Source of the DNA: Astropecten irregularis
Taxonomy: Eukaryota; Echinodermata; Asteroidea; Paxillosida; Astropectinidae
Length of the DNA stretch: 64,000 bases
Reading direction: 5' to 3'
Assembly: GCA_963971285.1 (NCBI GenBank)
Contig: OZ020265.1
Coordinates: forward strand, 6,054,270-6,118,269
The notes beneath the pieces are model-generated. The model had not been told where the DNA came from, did not search any database, and worked only from the letters and a program-made list of their open reading frames with translations. The translations under genes were made by a program, and so were the position numbers. Each line of letters opens with the position of its first letter. The stretch's first letter is position 1. Below, piece after piece: positions 33,331 to 44,323 of the stretch.

Positions 33331-33852
33331 GGGGATTGTGGGTTGACGGGTCCTAAAACTATAAAGGAAAGGAAACTACTTTTTGAAAAGTAACTTACCT
33401 ACATATACTTTGTTGGTCTCCTCCTCTATATTACCAAGGTTAAATTTTTGGAAAGAGGGCAGGGCTTTGATTTTTGAGGGAAATTATGGGGTAAAAACGG
33501 TAACCAAGATTGTAACATTTCACCGCCGCACGGACGCGACGGCCGCAGACGAGAATAGTCTGGTTTCCACTCTGACATTTTGAGGACTCTTGATCTGTTG
33601 GGTCTGGGCACTAGACTAACCAGACCAGACAAAATGGCCTCACGCGATCAGACGGTCTGTTTTAAAGTTTACAAGAAGCGCGTAAGAAAATTGAATTTTA
33701 ACCCTAAAATGTTTAACAAATTTCTTCAATCTAGGCTTTTAAGGACCCAGGAACATTTGCTGAAAGTCGAAAGTATCATTTTTGAGGAGTAGAAGTTAGT
33801 TCAGAGCCAAAACAAGCAATGTGTTTTGGGATCCCGTCAACCCACAATCGCC
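33331..33852 (+). mobile_element. 522-bp TIR element carrying a small ORF
   Basis: Ends GGGGATTGTGGGTTGACGGG and CCCGTCAACCCACAATCGCC, inserted in an A-run (AAAAAAAA on both sides). The paralogous empty site at about 32815 reads GTAGGTAAAAAACCCTG. Confidence 0.82.
33634..33792 (+). CDS. 52-residue basic protein ORF inside TIR element (hypothetical)
   Basis: Begins MASRDQTVCFKVYKKRVRKL and ends SIIFEE, then TAG. The ATG has a favourable AAAATGG context and the frame is not repetitive, unlike most frames in the window. It lies wholly within the 522-bp inverted-repeat element. The lysine/arginine-rich middle could bind nucleic acid, but I recognise no family. It may be a remnant of a transposase N-terminus, part of an exon, or chance. 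Confidence 0.3.
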   Translation: MASRDQTVCFKVYKKRVRKLNFNPKMFNKFLQSRLLRTQEHLLKVESIIFEE

Positions 33853-34035
33853 AAAAAAAAACCACTGAAAATCTCACTTTTCAGATATCCTACCCCAGTG
33901 TACACACCTGAGATTGAAGTTTATCATGACTTGCATCCAATAATAAGTCAACTATTGTCTTGAATCTTGGTCTTGGAGGAAATAACCCATTTTCCGTAAC
34001 GGTAATGGCCATCACATCAGTGGAATTCTTTCCTT

Positions 34036-35200
34036 ACGTTGTTACTAGCATACACTGGAAAGGTGGACTGACAAAATCTATTGCAATATGCAAAATAGTT
34101 TAGACCTACATGAAGTCGAGGACCGTTCATGTAATGATGTATGTCAACCCTTGAATCAATCGATGTCTAATTTGGCAACTCTGTCAAAACAATCATCATT
34201 AATCATTTCATTTTACAGATAAACTGCTCATTAAAAAAAGGCACAAACCCAACCTGAACAAACACTGACACGTTACTACAATAAACCAAGTTACTTACGT
34301 GCTGCTATAACTCTGGTCCTCCAAGCTGCCACTTTTGGAAACAATTTTCAACACCGGGAAATGGTTGTGCATCGGGAATTAAACTTTCCGCATTTGCAAA
34401 CGAATTAAGTTCATCAAACTTGCATAAAAATATCGTCGTCCTGTTAGCGCTGGTACCCTTCACGCGGTTTGCCCCGTGTAAGCATAGCACAGGGGATGGG
34501 AACCAGCGACCTCGCAGAATCTGCACCATGAGCTTACATGCAGTCTACAGCGTGAAAAGCTTAGCGTCAACCACGCCCAAGGTCTAAATTTTCCCGTAAA
34601 TGTCACGTTTTCACTCTCATTTACAAGTCCAAAATCAGTTTCACTACTTATTCTCTAAAATACTGAGTTCCTGTCGACTTGAAAATGTGTCTGTGGCAAT
34701 TATTTTCATCAAGTGTACTGTGTAATTTAAGATCACAAATTGGAAAGCGACTTCCGTGTTTGGGAAAATTTATATATCGGCTGTTTTGATTGGCTGTTTG
34801 CGTTCGTCCATTTCTAGAAATAAATTGTTTAAAAATTAATAATTTTGGACGATATTGCAGACCAAAATACAAATTTTCGGCTATTGGATATTCAGTGAAT
34901 TATATATTTAATCGCACATATTGAGTGAAACAACAGAATAATCGAAATTAAGAAATATGTTTCGAATTGATAGTTTTTATGCTTGAATAATTAACCAATG
35001 AACACGGTGCATAAAGGGAAGGACAAACTTTGAACATACCTTCCGTATTTTCTCATATTTCGTTAAAATGATAATCAACGGTCCATTTACTGTTAGATAG
35101 TAATTTTCTGTTGAAATAAAGTTTTGAAAAGGTAGAAATAATGAGGTAATTTGACAAAAAACTCATTTATAAGGGTTTTGTGATACATCATTAGGCAACC
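34036..35200. other. No gene supported
   Basis: 34305-34529 is open on the minus strand and ends at a GTAAGT, but its 5' part contains a decayed tRNA-like stretch (GGTCGCTGGTTCCCATCCCC on the minus strand). I do not call an exon. The rest is AT-rich. Confidence 0.4.
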
Positions 35201-35273
35201 GGTCTTGTGGCCCAATGGATAAGGCATCTGACTACGGATCAGGGGATTCCAGGTTCGAGTCCTGGCAAGATCG
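35201..35273 (+). tRNA. tRNA-Arg(ACG), copy 1
   Basis: Decodes CGN arginine codons (A34 normally becomes inosine). All arms fold: acceptor GGTCTTG/CAAGATC with one G-U pair, D arm GCC/GGC, anticodon loop CTACGGA, T arm CCAGG-TTCGAGT-CCTGG. It is 73 nt with no intron or encoded CCA. An 18-T run follows directly and serves as a Pol III terminator. Confidence 0.95.
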
Positions 35274-37067
35274 ATTTTTTTTTTTTTTTCAAATCATGCA
35301 AATTTTTATATTAATATATTCCCTAATCATATGTGCATGACATACCAAAAAATTGAGATAATTTGTCATCAAAAAAGGTTTGGATGATTAACATCCAATA
35401 AACTTTTTGGGCACGCACCCCGTCCGACAGAAAGCTGTGTGCGTACAAAGGTCTAGTGTTGTACAGTATAATCCGTGCCACACACTACGTACTCCTGTAC
35501 AGTGCGTAGTGCGGGCACCCAATCATGCACGTACTGTACATTGTATATGACTTGAACGTACAGTGCATGACCATGCACGATCGCCAGCTGCAGCAGCACT
35601 CATGCATGCAAAGCAGTGGCGGTGGCGGTGGCATGTACGGACGGTAACCGTACATGATGTGCACATGAATTATATGCACGCACAATGGTTGGCATTTTTT
35701 GGGCTGATCACTGGTCGAAATGAATAGCGCCCTCTGTTGGTTAATGGCGTCCTTTACAATCTCGCCCATCCTGGAAGCTCAGTTTTTTTAGGGGGCTCAA
35801 TACAAAAAATCTTGCAACAGTAAAATCGAGCAGCCAGTCCTAATCATTGTGCTGGAACGACACGGTGTATGTACAGGCGCGTCCTCCAGGGTGACGGAGG
35901 GGAGGGTGCATTGTAATGTGTCGCGGACCAACGAGGACACCCAGACAAAAAAACACTGGCCCTCCAAGTCTTGAAGTCGCGGGCAGAAGGCCAACTAATG
36001 TCTTCCCGGAAAAAAAAGTTACAGTAACTATACGAACATGACACTGTTACGAATCAAGACCTGTGAGAGCGGGTATCGCCGGCACCGGCACAATGACGAC
36101 GGTGGGTGAAAGCCTACGGGAAGCTAGGTCACCGTCCGACAAGATCATTGGAAGCCCCAAATTACTCCTGATCCTCTCACCGCGCCGAGGGGCTGCCCGA
36201 AAACAACTTGGAGGCGAATGCTGGAAGCTAAGTGGAGCCATGGAACGGCGAAGGCTGGAGCACGTGGAAAGCAGCACGCCGTGGAGCAGCATTCCGAACC
36301 CAGAGGAGGAATGATGTCTTGGTCATTGTGTGCCTCCTGGCAAAGATAGGAATGATGATAATTCCACATTGCATGTCAGCAATAGTGGAACGTAAGTCAA
36401 CAATGATAAAATAAAATCACAAAATGGAATTGGAAGCCATTTGAGGCTTTGTGGCAATGAGATCGGTTTGCGGAAACACCACTAATATTCGTCTGTACTT
36501 TCGTAGTTATTTCGTCGTACTAAAGTGTTTCAATGTTTCCGGCAGGACTAGCCTGTTGTATAGTCATCGTCATGAGACGGTTGAAATGAGGGGATGTCAG
36601 CGAGGTCCTTTATGATTCTTGAGGATCCTGCTCTGTGGAGAAGTTTCGTGATTGGTGCTCACTGAAGTGTCCAGTATAGTGATCGCTGGCGCATGTTGTG
36701 TGTGTAAGGGTTGCCTTTTCGGCCAGGTGTGTCAGTAACAGACTGGACACGGCTTTGAATATTGGGTGTGTAGGATGACGGATGATGACTCGGCTCGAGA
36801 CCGGGAAAAATATGTTTAAAACTGGAACGTGTTTCCCAATATTTTGGGAGACAATTTTCAATTTTGCATTAAAAGTAATCTTACAGAAAGAAAGTTGTAT
36901 TTATTCTGAAATCAACTCCTTTCATTCTTGCACAAAATATTAATTAATGTGGTCGGTTTAGCTAGCTAGTACGGTGATCGTTAGCGCGAACTGTCTGAGA
37001 GTCAGCAGAAGGCTGCATTTTTTTTATTAACGTGTATTGTGTGTGCACTAAACAACCGGCCTTGACC
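35274..37067. other. GC-mixed region, no gene supported
   Basis: 35850-36420 is CpG-rich and has open frames of about 80 codons on both strands (for example 36063-36314 plus). The plus strand shows a GTAAGT near 36391. Composition resembles the retrotransposon debris to the right, but I recognise no domain. Confidence 0.4.
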
Positions 37068-37560
37068 TTGGCCTCGGACTTTGTGACCTCGGAGCCTGTG
37101 ACCTCGGACTTTGTGACCTCGAACCCTGTGACCTCGGACCATGTGGCCTCGGACCATGTGGCCTCGGACCCTGTGGCCTCGGACCCTGAGGCCTCGGACC
37201 CTGTGGCCTCGGACCATGTGGCCCCGGACCCTGTGACCTCGGACCCTGTGGCCTCGGACCCTGTTGCCTCGGACCCTGTGGCCTCGGACCCTGTGGCCTC
37301 GGACCCTGTGACCTCAGACATTGTAGCCTCGGACCCTGTGGCCCCTGACCCTGTGACCTCGGACCCTGTGGCCTCGGACCCTGTGGCCCCTGACCCTGTG
37401 ACCTCGGACCCTGTGGCCTTGGACCCTGTGGCCTCGGACCCTGTGGCCTTGGACCCTGTGGCCTCGGACCCTGTGGCCTCGGACCCTGTGACCTCGGACC
37501 CTGTGACCTCAGACATTGTAGCCTCGGACCCTGTGGCCTCGGACCCCGTGACCGAGTCAA
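37068..37560. repeat. 15-bp minisatellite, about 33 units
   Basis: The unit GACCCTGTGGCCTCG has A/G and C/T variants. Fifteen is divisible by three, so both strands are open (220 codons plus, 209 minus), giving a Ser-Asp-Pro-Val-Ala or a Gly-Ser-Glu-Ala-Thr type repeat. There is no domain outside the repeat. Confidence 0.93.
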
Positions 37561-38162
37561 CCAAAAGCAACACTTCGCCAAAACCATCCACAAGTAAACT
37601 GCATGATGGAACGTTTCAGCCGCACTTTGCTAACGATGCTGGGCACACTCATGGATCTCAGAAGGTCAACTGGGCCATGATGTACAGTACATAGTGTATA
37701 CAGTCAGTTTTTAAACTTACTTTAGGAGTTCGAAGATACGGGAACAGCCTGCCCTTGCAAAACCTGCTGAAATGTGGCCCTATCGAGCATCTTTTTGATA
37801 AGGTCCTCCGCCGATGACGATTCAAAATTCAGAGTAGGAAGTTGACTTTTGATAATTAATAACACTCGTTTGGTCGGATGAGCCGGTTGTCTCGCCGTAC
37901 CACAATGTGCGATGTACTAACCTAAGAAGTTGCACGCGTGGATGAAGTCAATCAGCAGCGGCATGTCAAAAATCGATCGAGATCTGTGTTGGAGTGCTTA
38001 TACGCCATTATTCATCGCCGTCCCCCCTGGCCTTCAGACTACTCATCCGTTAACCTCATATTTTTGAGGAAGCCTATAATGCACTTTAAAAAAAACACAG
38101 CTGATCTGCATGCTGTTCCAGTCAACCGATGTCAAAAAAGTGAGGTCAACTATTTGTCAACC

Positions 38163-38235
38163 GGTCTTGTGGCCCAATGGATAAGGCATCTGACTACGGA
38201 TCAGGGGATTCCAGGTTCGAGTCCTGGCAAGATCG
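38163..38235 (+). tRNA. tRNA-Arg(ACG), copy 2
   Basis: Identical over 73 nt to the copy at 35201, with the same AACC upstream and a T9 tract just downstream. It lies 2,962 bp from copy 1, beside Gypsy remnants. Confidence 0.95.
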
Positions 38236-38394
38236 AATTTTTTTTTTCGCCAAAATCGTCTTACGTCCGACAGCTGCGGAGCCACTTATGCGGTCAGCAT
38301 AATACCGAGTGGTCAAACAGCGCGCAGGCGTCACCAGATGCAGTGGCCTCGGCTTACAACAAGCATGGAGGACAACAAGATCAGGCGAAATCCA

Positions 38395-38565
38395 ACCTGG
38401 TATGAAGGTTCTGGTCTCTCCAACAAGACTCCAAATGGCAAATACAAACTGCGGGACAGATGGGAAGACAAGGCGTGTCTTGCGGGAACTCTCCCTGTCT
38501 ATGTTAGTCTCGACAAGGTTGGCATCTGCATCATACAACACTCAGGTACGAATACATAATGGAGT
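38395..38565 (+). pseudogene. Ty3/Gypsy pol C-terminal fragment (decayed)
   Basis: Carries NGKYKLRDRWEDKA followed by a short LPVYV segment, resembling the conserved stretch after the integrase core in Gypsy polyproteins. The preceding VLVSP part is in another frame, so a frameshift separates them. It flows into the 57-bp minisatellite. Confidence 0.6.
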
Positions 38566-38689
38566 GCCCTTTGATGTTCAAGGCGAGGATGGCACTTCTG
38601 AGAACCAGTCTGCTCCACCACCCCAATACCATGTTAGGGAAATTTCTCCCCAAGCAAGTCCAAGCCCCAGCCCCAACCCCAGTCTCAGA

Positions 38690-40935
38690 GAGGGGAGAAT
38701 AGTGTATCGTTGGACACTGCCACCGATACTCTTCTTCAGAGACAAGACAACAGAGTAGGGTATCTCTGGAGGCTGCCACCGACGACTATTCTTCAGAGAC
38801 AGGAGAACAGAGCAGTGTATCGCTGAACACTGTCACCGACGAGGGGACGACTCTTCTTCAGAGACTGGAGAACAGTGTAGGGTATGGCTGGACACTGCCA
38901 CCAATGACTCCTCTTCAGAGACAGGAGAACAGAGTAGGGTATCTCTGGAGGCTGCCAATGACGACTCTTCTTCAGATACAGGAGAACAGTGTAGGGTATC
39001 ACTGGACATTGCCACCAATGACTCTTCGTCAGAGACAGCAGAACAGAGTAGGGTATTGCTGGACACTGCCACAAATGACACTTCTTCAGAGACAGGAGAA
39101 CAGAGTAGGGTATCGCTGGACACTGCCACCGATGACTCTTCTTCAGAGACAGGAGAACAGAGTAGTGTATCGCTGGACACTGCCACCAATGACTCTTCTT
39201 CAGACACAGGAGAACATAGTAGTGTATCGCTGGACATTGCCACCAATGACTCTTCTTCAAAGACAGGAGAACAGAGTAGTGTATCGCTGGACACTGCCAC
39301 CAATGACTCTTCTTCAGACACAGGAGAACATAGTAGTGTATCGCTGGACATTGCCACCAATGACTCTTCTTCAAAGACAGGAGAACAGAGTAGTGTATCG
39401 CTTGACACTGCCACCGATGACTCTTCTTCAAAGACAGGAGAACAGAGTAGTGTATCGCTAGACATTGCCACCAATGACTGTTCTTCAGAGACAGGAGAAC
39501 AGAGTAGTGTATCGCTGGACACTGCCACCGATGACTCTTCTTCAGAGACAGGAGAACAGAGTATAGTGTATCGCTGGGCACTGCCACCAATGACTCTTCT
39601 TCAGAGACAGGAGAACAGATAGTGTATCGCTGGACATGTCACCAATGACGCTTCTTCAGAGACAGGAGAACAGAGTAGTGTATCGCTGGACACTTCCACC
39701 GATGACTCTTCTTCAGAGACAGGAGAACAGAGTAGTGTATCACTGGACACTTCCACCGATGACTCTTCTTCAGAGACAGGAGAACAGAGTAGTGTATCAC
39801 TGGACACTGCCACCGATGACTCTTCTTCAGAGACAGGAGAACAGAGTAGGGTATCGCTGGACACTACCACCGATGACTCTTCTTACGAGACAGGAGAACA
39901 GAGTAGGGTATCGCTGGACACTGCCACCAATGACTCTTCTTCAAAGACAGGAAAACAGAGAAGGGTGGAGGCTGCCACCGTGACGCTTCTTCAGAGACAG
40001 GAGAACAGAGTAGTGTATCGCTGGACACTGCCACCAATGACACTTCTTCAAAGACAGGGAAACAGTGTATAAGGTATCGCTCAATACTAGTTGTCACCGA
40101 CGAGGCGACGACTCTTCTTCAGAGACTGGTGGAGAACAGAGCAGTGTATCGCTGGACATTGTCACCGACGAGGCGACGACTCTTCTTCAGAGACTGGAGA
40201 ACAGAGCAGTGTATCGCTGGTGGACACTGTCACCGACGAGGCGACGACTCTTCTTCAGAGACTGGAGAACAGAGCAGTGTCTGGACACTGTCACCGACGA
40301 GGCGACGACTCTTCTTCAGAGACAGGAGAACAGAGCAGTGTATTGCTGGACACTGCCACCAATTACGCTTCTTCAAAGACAGGAGAACAGAGTAGGGTAT
40401 GCCTGGACACTGCCACCAATGACTCTTCTTCAGAGACAGGAGAGCAGAGTAGGGTATGGCTGGACACTGCCACCGATGACTCTTCTTCAAAGACAGGAGA
40501 ACAAGGTAGGGTATCGCTGGACACTGCCACCAATGACTCTTCTTCAAAGACAGGAGAACGGTAGTGTATCGCTCAATACTAGTTGTCACCGACGAGGCGA
40601 CGACTCTTCTTCAGTAGCCTGGAGAACAGAGTAGGGAATGGCTAGACACTGCCACCGATGACTCTTCTTCAGAGACAGGAGAACAGAGTAGTGTATCGCT
40701 CAATACTAGTTGTCACCGACGAGGCGACGACTCTTCTTCAGTAGCCTGGAGAACAGAGTAGGGTATGGCTGGACACTGCCATCAATGACTCTTCTTCAAA
40801 GACAGGAGAACAGATAAGGGTGGAGGCTGCCACCGTGACGACTCTTCAGAGACAGGAGAACAGGGTAGAGTATCAATGGACACTGCCACTTCAGAGACAG
40901 GAGAACAGAGTATACACATTGGTGGACACTTCCAC
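38690..40935 (+). repeat. 57-bp minisatellite, about 38 units, from a Gypsy coding tail
   Basis: The plus-strand frame repeats a 19-residue Ser/Thr/Asp/Glu-rich unit containing DSSSETGEQ and SVSLDTAT. Variants at 40090-40350 carry GTCACCGACGAGGCGACGAC. Indels break the frame repeatedly, giving many overlapping frames on both strands. A single, non-expanded relative of the unit lies in the Gypsy fragment at about 43690-43800. Confidence 0.9.
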
Positions 40936-41060
40936 TGATGAATCTTTTCCCATCCAGAGAGGGACGCAGAGGTGCTGATGCCACAGCGAGAACTCCTGAC
41001 GTACTACCCTGGCCCAGCTGGAGCAGTGTTGAGAAAGAGGGAGACGACCTCATTCAAAAT
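40936..41060 (+). pseudogene. Gypsy tail after the minisatellite
   Basis: CCCTGGCCCAGCTGGAGCAG followed by a GAGGGAGACG motif is shared with 43799-43845. Both therefore derive from the same retrotransposon tail. Confidence 0.55.
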
Positions 41061-41193
41061 GTAATCACTGACCACAAACTGTTGGGTTGTAATTTTCTAC
41101 AGAAATACAGTTCTGTAAACGTAAAAATTACGAGATTATTCTTTAAAAAAAATATATAATTGTGAGCAAATTTAATAGAATTATGTATCAACC

Positions 41194-41266
41194 GGTCTTG
41201 TGGCCCAATGGATAAGGCATCTGACTACGAATCAGGGGATTCCAGGTTCGAGTCCTGGCAAGATCG
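41194..41266 (+). tRNA. tRNA-Arg(ACG), copy 3 (G37A)
   Basis: One base differs from copies 1 and 2: the anticodon loop is CTACGAA, so position 37, normally G, is A. All stems are intact. T-tracts (TTTATATTTTTC) follow. It is 3,031 bp from copy 2. Confidence 0.92.
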
Positions 41267-41819
41267 AATTTATATTTTTCGTTCAATGATACAAATCTCA
41301 TATAATTATTTTTCTTAATCATACGTGTATGATAAATAAATAAATTCAGAACAGTTTCTCAACTTTCCTCGATAACTGAATTGAAAAAACAATATTTTGA
41401 TGATAAACTTCAAATACCTAGACCCTTTGGGATGGGCGCCGCCAGCTGAAAGACTTCGTATGGCAGTTTACGTATTGCACAATGCGAGCGCCTAGTCAGA
41501 CGTGTACACATTGTGTGTGATGTACAGTACATGTACACGTACAGTACGTACATGTACTTGCACTGTACGGGTACAGTGTACACTAACGGTCTGTACTAGT
41601 CTTGGTTCAAGACGGTAAAACTCGATAACGGACTCGATCGTGCCATTGCGCCCTCTCGTGACTTCATTTGACCAGCAGCTCGCATAATGAGGGAGCAATC
41701 CGTTGCGGGATATTATTTTTTCGGTTCCGAGGTTTATAGCCATTGGTACGTAACGCTGAGTTCATGTGTGACAACTCATGTTCAAGGCTTGGGATGTCAC
41801 ATAATGTTGCCCTTTGTGG
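41267..41819. other. No gene seen
   Basis: AT-rich flank of the third tRNA, then a TACATGTAC/CAGTAC-rich stretch at 41510-41590. Confidence 0.5.
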
Positions 41820-42018
41820 TCCACACAGACGCATCAATCCAAGGCCTGGAAGCAGTGTTAATTATGGTGGACGGGAGCGTGTTGTGGCATATGCCAGCAG
41901 AAGTCTGTGTCCTTCACAGGCAATGTATGCAGCTCACAAGCTGGAGTTCAGGGCACTGCACTGGGCCATCACCGCCAAATTCCATGCCTACCTGTATGGC
42001 CACACAGTCACAGCAATC

Positions 42019-42020
<2 letters not shown>
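41820..42020 (+). pseudogene. Ty3/Gypsy RNase H region, left part
   Basis: The HTDAS motif near 41825 begins the RNase H domain. After a frameshift near 41870 the frame continues with VVAYASRSL and KLEFRALHWAI. The copy is degenerate and interrupted at 42021 by a non-LTR insertion. Confidence 0.8.
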
Positions 42021-42021
<1 letters not shown>

Positions 42022-42049
<28 letters not shown>

Positions 42050-42499
42050 CTTCTGTCGTATGTCCTAGACATTCAGCTCCGTTGCTGTGAGCCAGTCCAG
42101 CGTGTCATTGTCGAGGTCGATTAGCCCACGAACACCATTTGGTGGCTGGTATATGGGGCAGCTGGTCAGCACATGTTCCACAGTCTGTGATGGATGCCCG
42201 CACTCACAGTAGGCACTGTCTTTGAGGCCCCATTTCCGCATAGATGCGCCGAAGCGTCCCACATCCGTCCTCAGACGGTTGAGGGTTGTCCGCTCCTTGC
42301 GGGGCAGGTGCTGGCCAGGGACAACTGTGGGGTCTTTGATGAAGTAGTGGAGCCTAGATGGTTCAGCTGCCTTCCACTGGTCCCTCCATCTGTCATTTAC
42401 CCAGGTGGCCTTAGGTGTGTCGGCTGGTGTTGAGTCGAGCAGTTCCTGAGCCTGTATGGCAAAAAGGCGACGGGACTTTAGTCGAGCCCGATGCGGGGT
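42022..42499 (-). mobile_element. 5'-truncated non-LTR retrotransposon with (GAA)n tail
   Basis: The minus frame codes about 145 residues of a non-LTR polyprotein C-terminus, including RLRTDVGRFGASMRKWGL, the zinc-knuckle-like CECGHPSQTVEHVLTSC and CPIY. It ends in TAG or TAA close to an 11-unit TTC run (42021-42053; GAA in its own sense), which acts as the 3' tail. An 11-bp duplication CAGCAATCACT flanks it (42011-42021, 42500-42510). The right end is truncated in coding sequence, as in typical incomplete reverse transcription. Confidence 0.88.
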
Positions 42500-42510
42500 C
42501 AGCAATCACT

Positions 42511-42680
42511 GACAATAATTCACTAACGTATGTGCTGAAGAGTGCCGAGTTAGACGCACACAGTCATCGCTGGGACTTATATCTCTTCAACCTAGATATC
42601 CTGTATCGCCCGGGCAAGAATAATGGTAATGCCGATGCTCTTTCACGATTGCATATCACGAATGGAGATGGGAGCAGATA
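42511..42680 (+). pseudogene. Ty3/Gypsy RNase H region, right part
   Basis: The same Gypsy frame resumes directly after the duplicated target: DNNSLTYVL, HRWDLYLFN, YRPGKNNGNADALSRL. The last motif is the classic RNase H terminus of Gypsy elements. The frame stays open to about 42862 without a recognisable domain. Confidence 0.85.
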
Positions 42681-43499
42681 CTTCATGTCGATACCACTCC
42701 GCTATAGGATACGACCCAAGAACACACAGGCCAGGACCAGATTGAAGTTCAGGTCCAGCGTACGTCCTGCAAACCCCCATCAGAATGCATCCACAGATCA
42801 GAGGCTAATTCCAACACATCCTCTTCGCCGACCCACTCCCAAACCGAAGCACCCAGTAAAGTAATGCTTAGAAGACACTAGCAGCATACATGGGGACACA
42901 TACCTTCCGACAGCACAGCAACGTACGCGACCAGACAATATAGGTCAGCCCGGAGTGACGTCATTCCATTTCACTGACCTTAATGGAGCTATAAAAACAA
43001 AGTGGCAAGTTGTATGGAGTTCTAAGGCAACAAGCTGCCAGGATTGTTTAATCCTGTTGTTATTTGTTTAGTATACTGTACATGAAGTGATTATTGGCTG
43101 AGGACAAACTATGTCTTGACAATGGCAGTCATACATACCAAGATCTCAGTTTCTTGACCCATTAACTCGAAAAACAATTCTGAATTGCAACTCGATGACA
43201 GTTTGTGCGTGATTTGTCCGTAGCGTATAAATTGCTGCTTGCAACCAGTACAGACTATACAGTAGATGATGGTTTTCATCAGTTGTCAAGTTCATGAGAA
43301 TGAAAGTACCTGGATGTCCGTGTCAATCTATAAGCTGGTTGGACCATCTTGGGACCACCCGACACAGCAACTGAGCTCAAAGGCAGACATTGAGTCTTAA
43401 CGACGGGATGTCCGAAGACTGCTGCATTCATGTGACAAACTTGAGGCAAGAGATCAAGGGCTCGGCTGCTGGTCTACAGTGACGGCGACAAGGAACTGT
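42681..43499. other. Retrotransposon debris, no intact gene
   Basis: No recognisable domain between the RNase H end and the integrase zinc-binding segment. The normal spacing suggests this is eroded linker. Confidence 0.4.
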
Positions 43500-43870
43500 T
43501 GCATTTTCGTCTTCAGGTTCTTCAGGAACCGATTCTAGCCAGTCTCCATGACGAGATGGACCGTCTCGGTTTTAGACCATGGTGAGAGAATGTTACTATT
43601 GGCCGAACCTCCACTCACAAACTGCCTTTGTGGCCGTGTGTAGACGTTGTACACTGAGGAAGACACCTGACAGCAGACGGCAGGGCTGGCTAGGAGAACA
43701 GTGTATAGGGTACCGCTGGACACTACCAGCGCATTGTTGGAAATCTCCACCGATGAATCCTCTTCAGTGCTGGGCTGACACTACAGCTGTGTACTCCTTC
43801 CCTGGCCCAGCTGGAGCAGTGGCGAGGAGGGAGACGGCCTATCCAATTCCGAGGGTGAGTCGCCCAAGGA
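43500..43870 (+). pseudogene. Ty3/Gypsy integrase zinc-binding segment and tail
   Basis: SLHDEMDRLGF, then ECYYWPNLHSQTA and CRRCTLRKTPDSR, matches the HHCC zinc-binding N-terminus of Gypsy integrases, with a frame break after RLGF. At 43690 it jumps to the tail sequence seen beside the 57-bp minisatellite, so the integrase catalytic core is deleted. Confidence 0.75.
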
Positions 43871-43880
43871 AGGTGACCAA

Positions 43881-44120
43881 GGGCCGATTTCTTTGAGCTA
43901 TTAAGTACCCAAAAAAATGCTTAGCACAAAATGTCTTCCTCAATAAAACAAACCACCATTAAAAATTTCACTTTAAATCAACATTCAGCGAACACCAGCA
44001 CAAGGACAATCACAAATGATACACAACACATGGAAATTTGGCTGTTACTCCTGTTTTTATTAAGACAAACATTTCATGGGTAGCAAATGTTGGTGCTAAG
44101 CAGGGCTGTGAAATTGGCCC
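43881..44120. mobile_element. MITE-C copy
   Basis: GGGCCGATTTCTTTGAGCTA at left, GTGAAATTGGCCC at right. The interior (ACAAACCACCATT, GATACACAACACATGG) matches the other MITE-C copies. Confidence 0.82.
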
Positions 44121-44323
44121 TTGGCCAACGTGAAGATACGGTGATTCGGAATAAGCTGAGCATTTGATTTAGGTGCCCCAACAAATGTGAATGTTTATTC
44201 TTATAAAGATAATCAGGACCCCCCCCCCCTCCCCCCCCCCCCAAAAAAAAGGTTAGCAAATCATAATATAATTACAATAAAATATACTTATCTTTTGTTA
44301 CACGATTTGGTCAACGACAAAGA

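Larger units (their letters stand above)
32706..34035. repeat. Local direct duplication, right copy split by a TIR element
   Basis: 32706-32970 is repeated as 33195-33330 plus 33853-34035 (shared: AGAATTCCACTGA, CTCACTTTTCAGATATCCTA, CACACCTGAGATTGAAGTT, TTTTCCGTAA). The left copy is an empty-site paralogue for the element at 33331-33852. Confidence 0.8.

Noticed and set aside
34305-34529. First exon of a minus-strand gene ending at GTAAGT
   Set aside because: The frame includes a decayed tRNA-like stretch and there is no domain or partner exon.
36063-36314. 83-codon GC-rich plus frame
   Set aside because: No recognisable domain, open on the opposite strand too, and lies next to retrotransposon debris.
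37032-37694. 220-codon plus frame (Ser-Asp-Pro-Val-Ala repeat) and 209-codon minus frame
   Set aside because: Both arise from the 15-bp minisatellite. Two opposite long frames over the same array argue against either being selected.
38793-40634. Many 150-265-codon frames
   Set aside because: Shadows of the 57-bp minisatellite. Only the Ser/Asp-rich plus frame appears ancestral, and it is interrupted by many indels.
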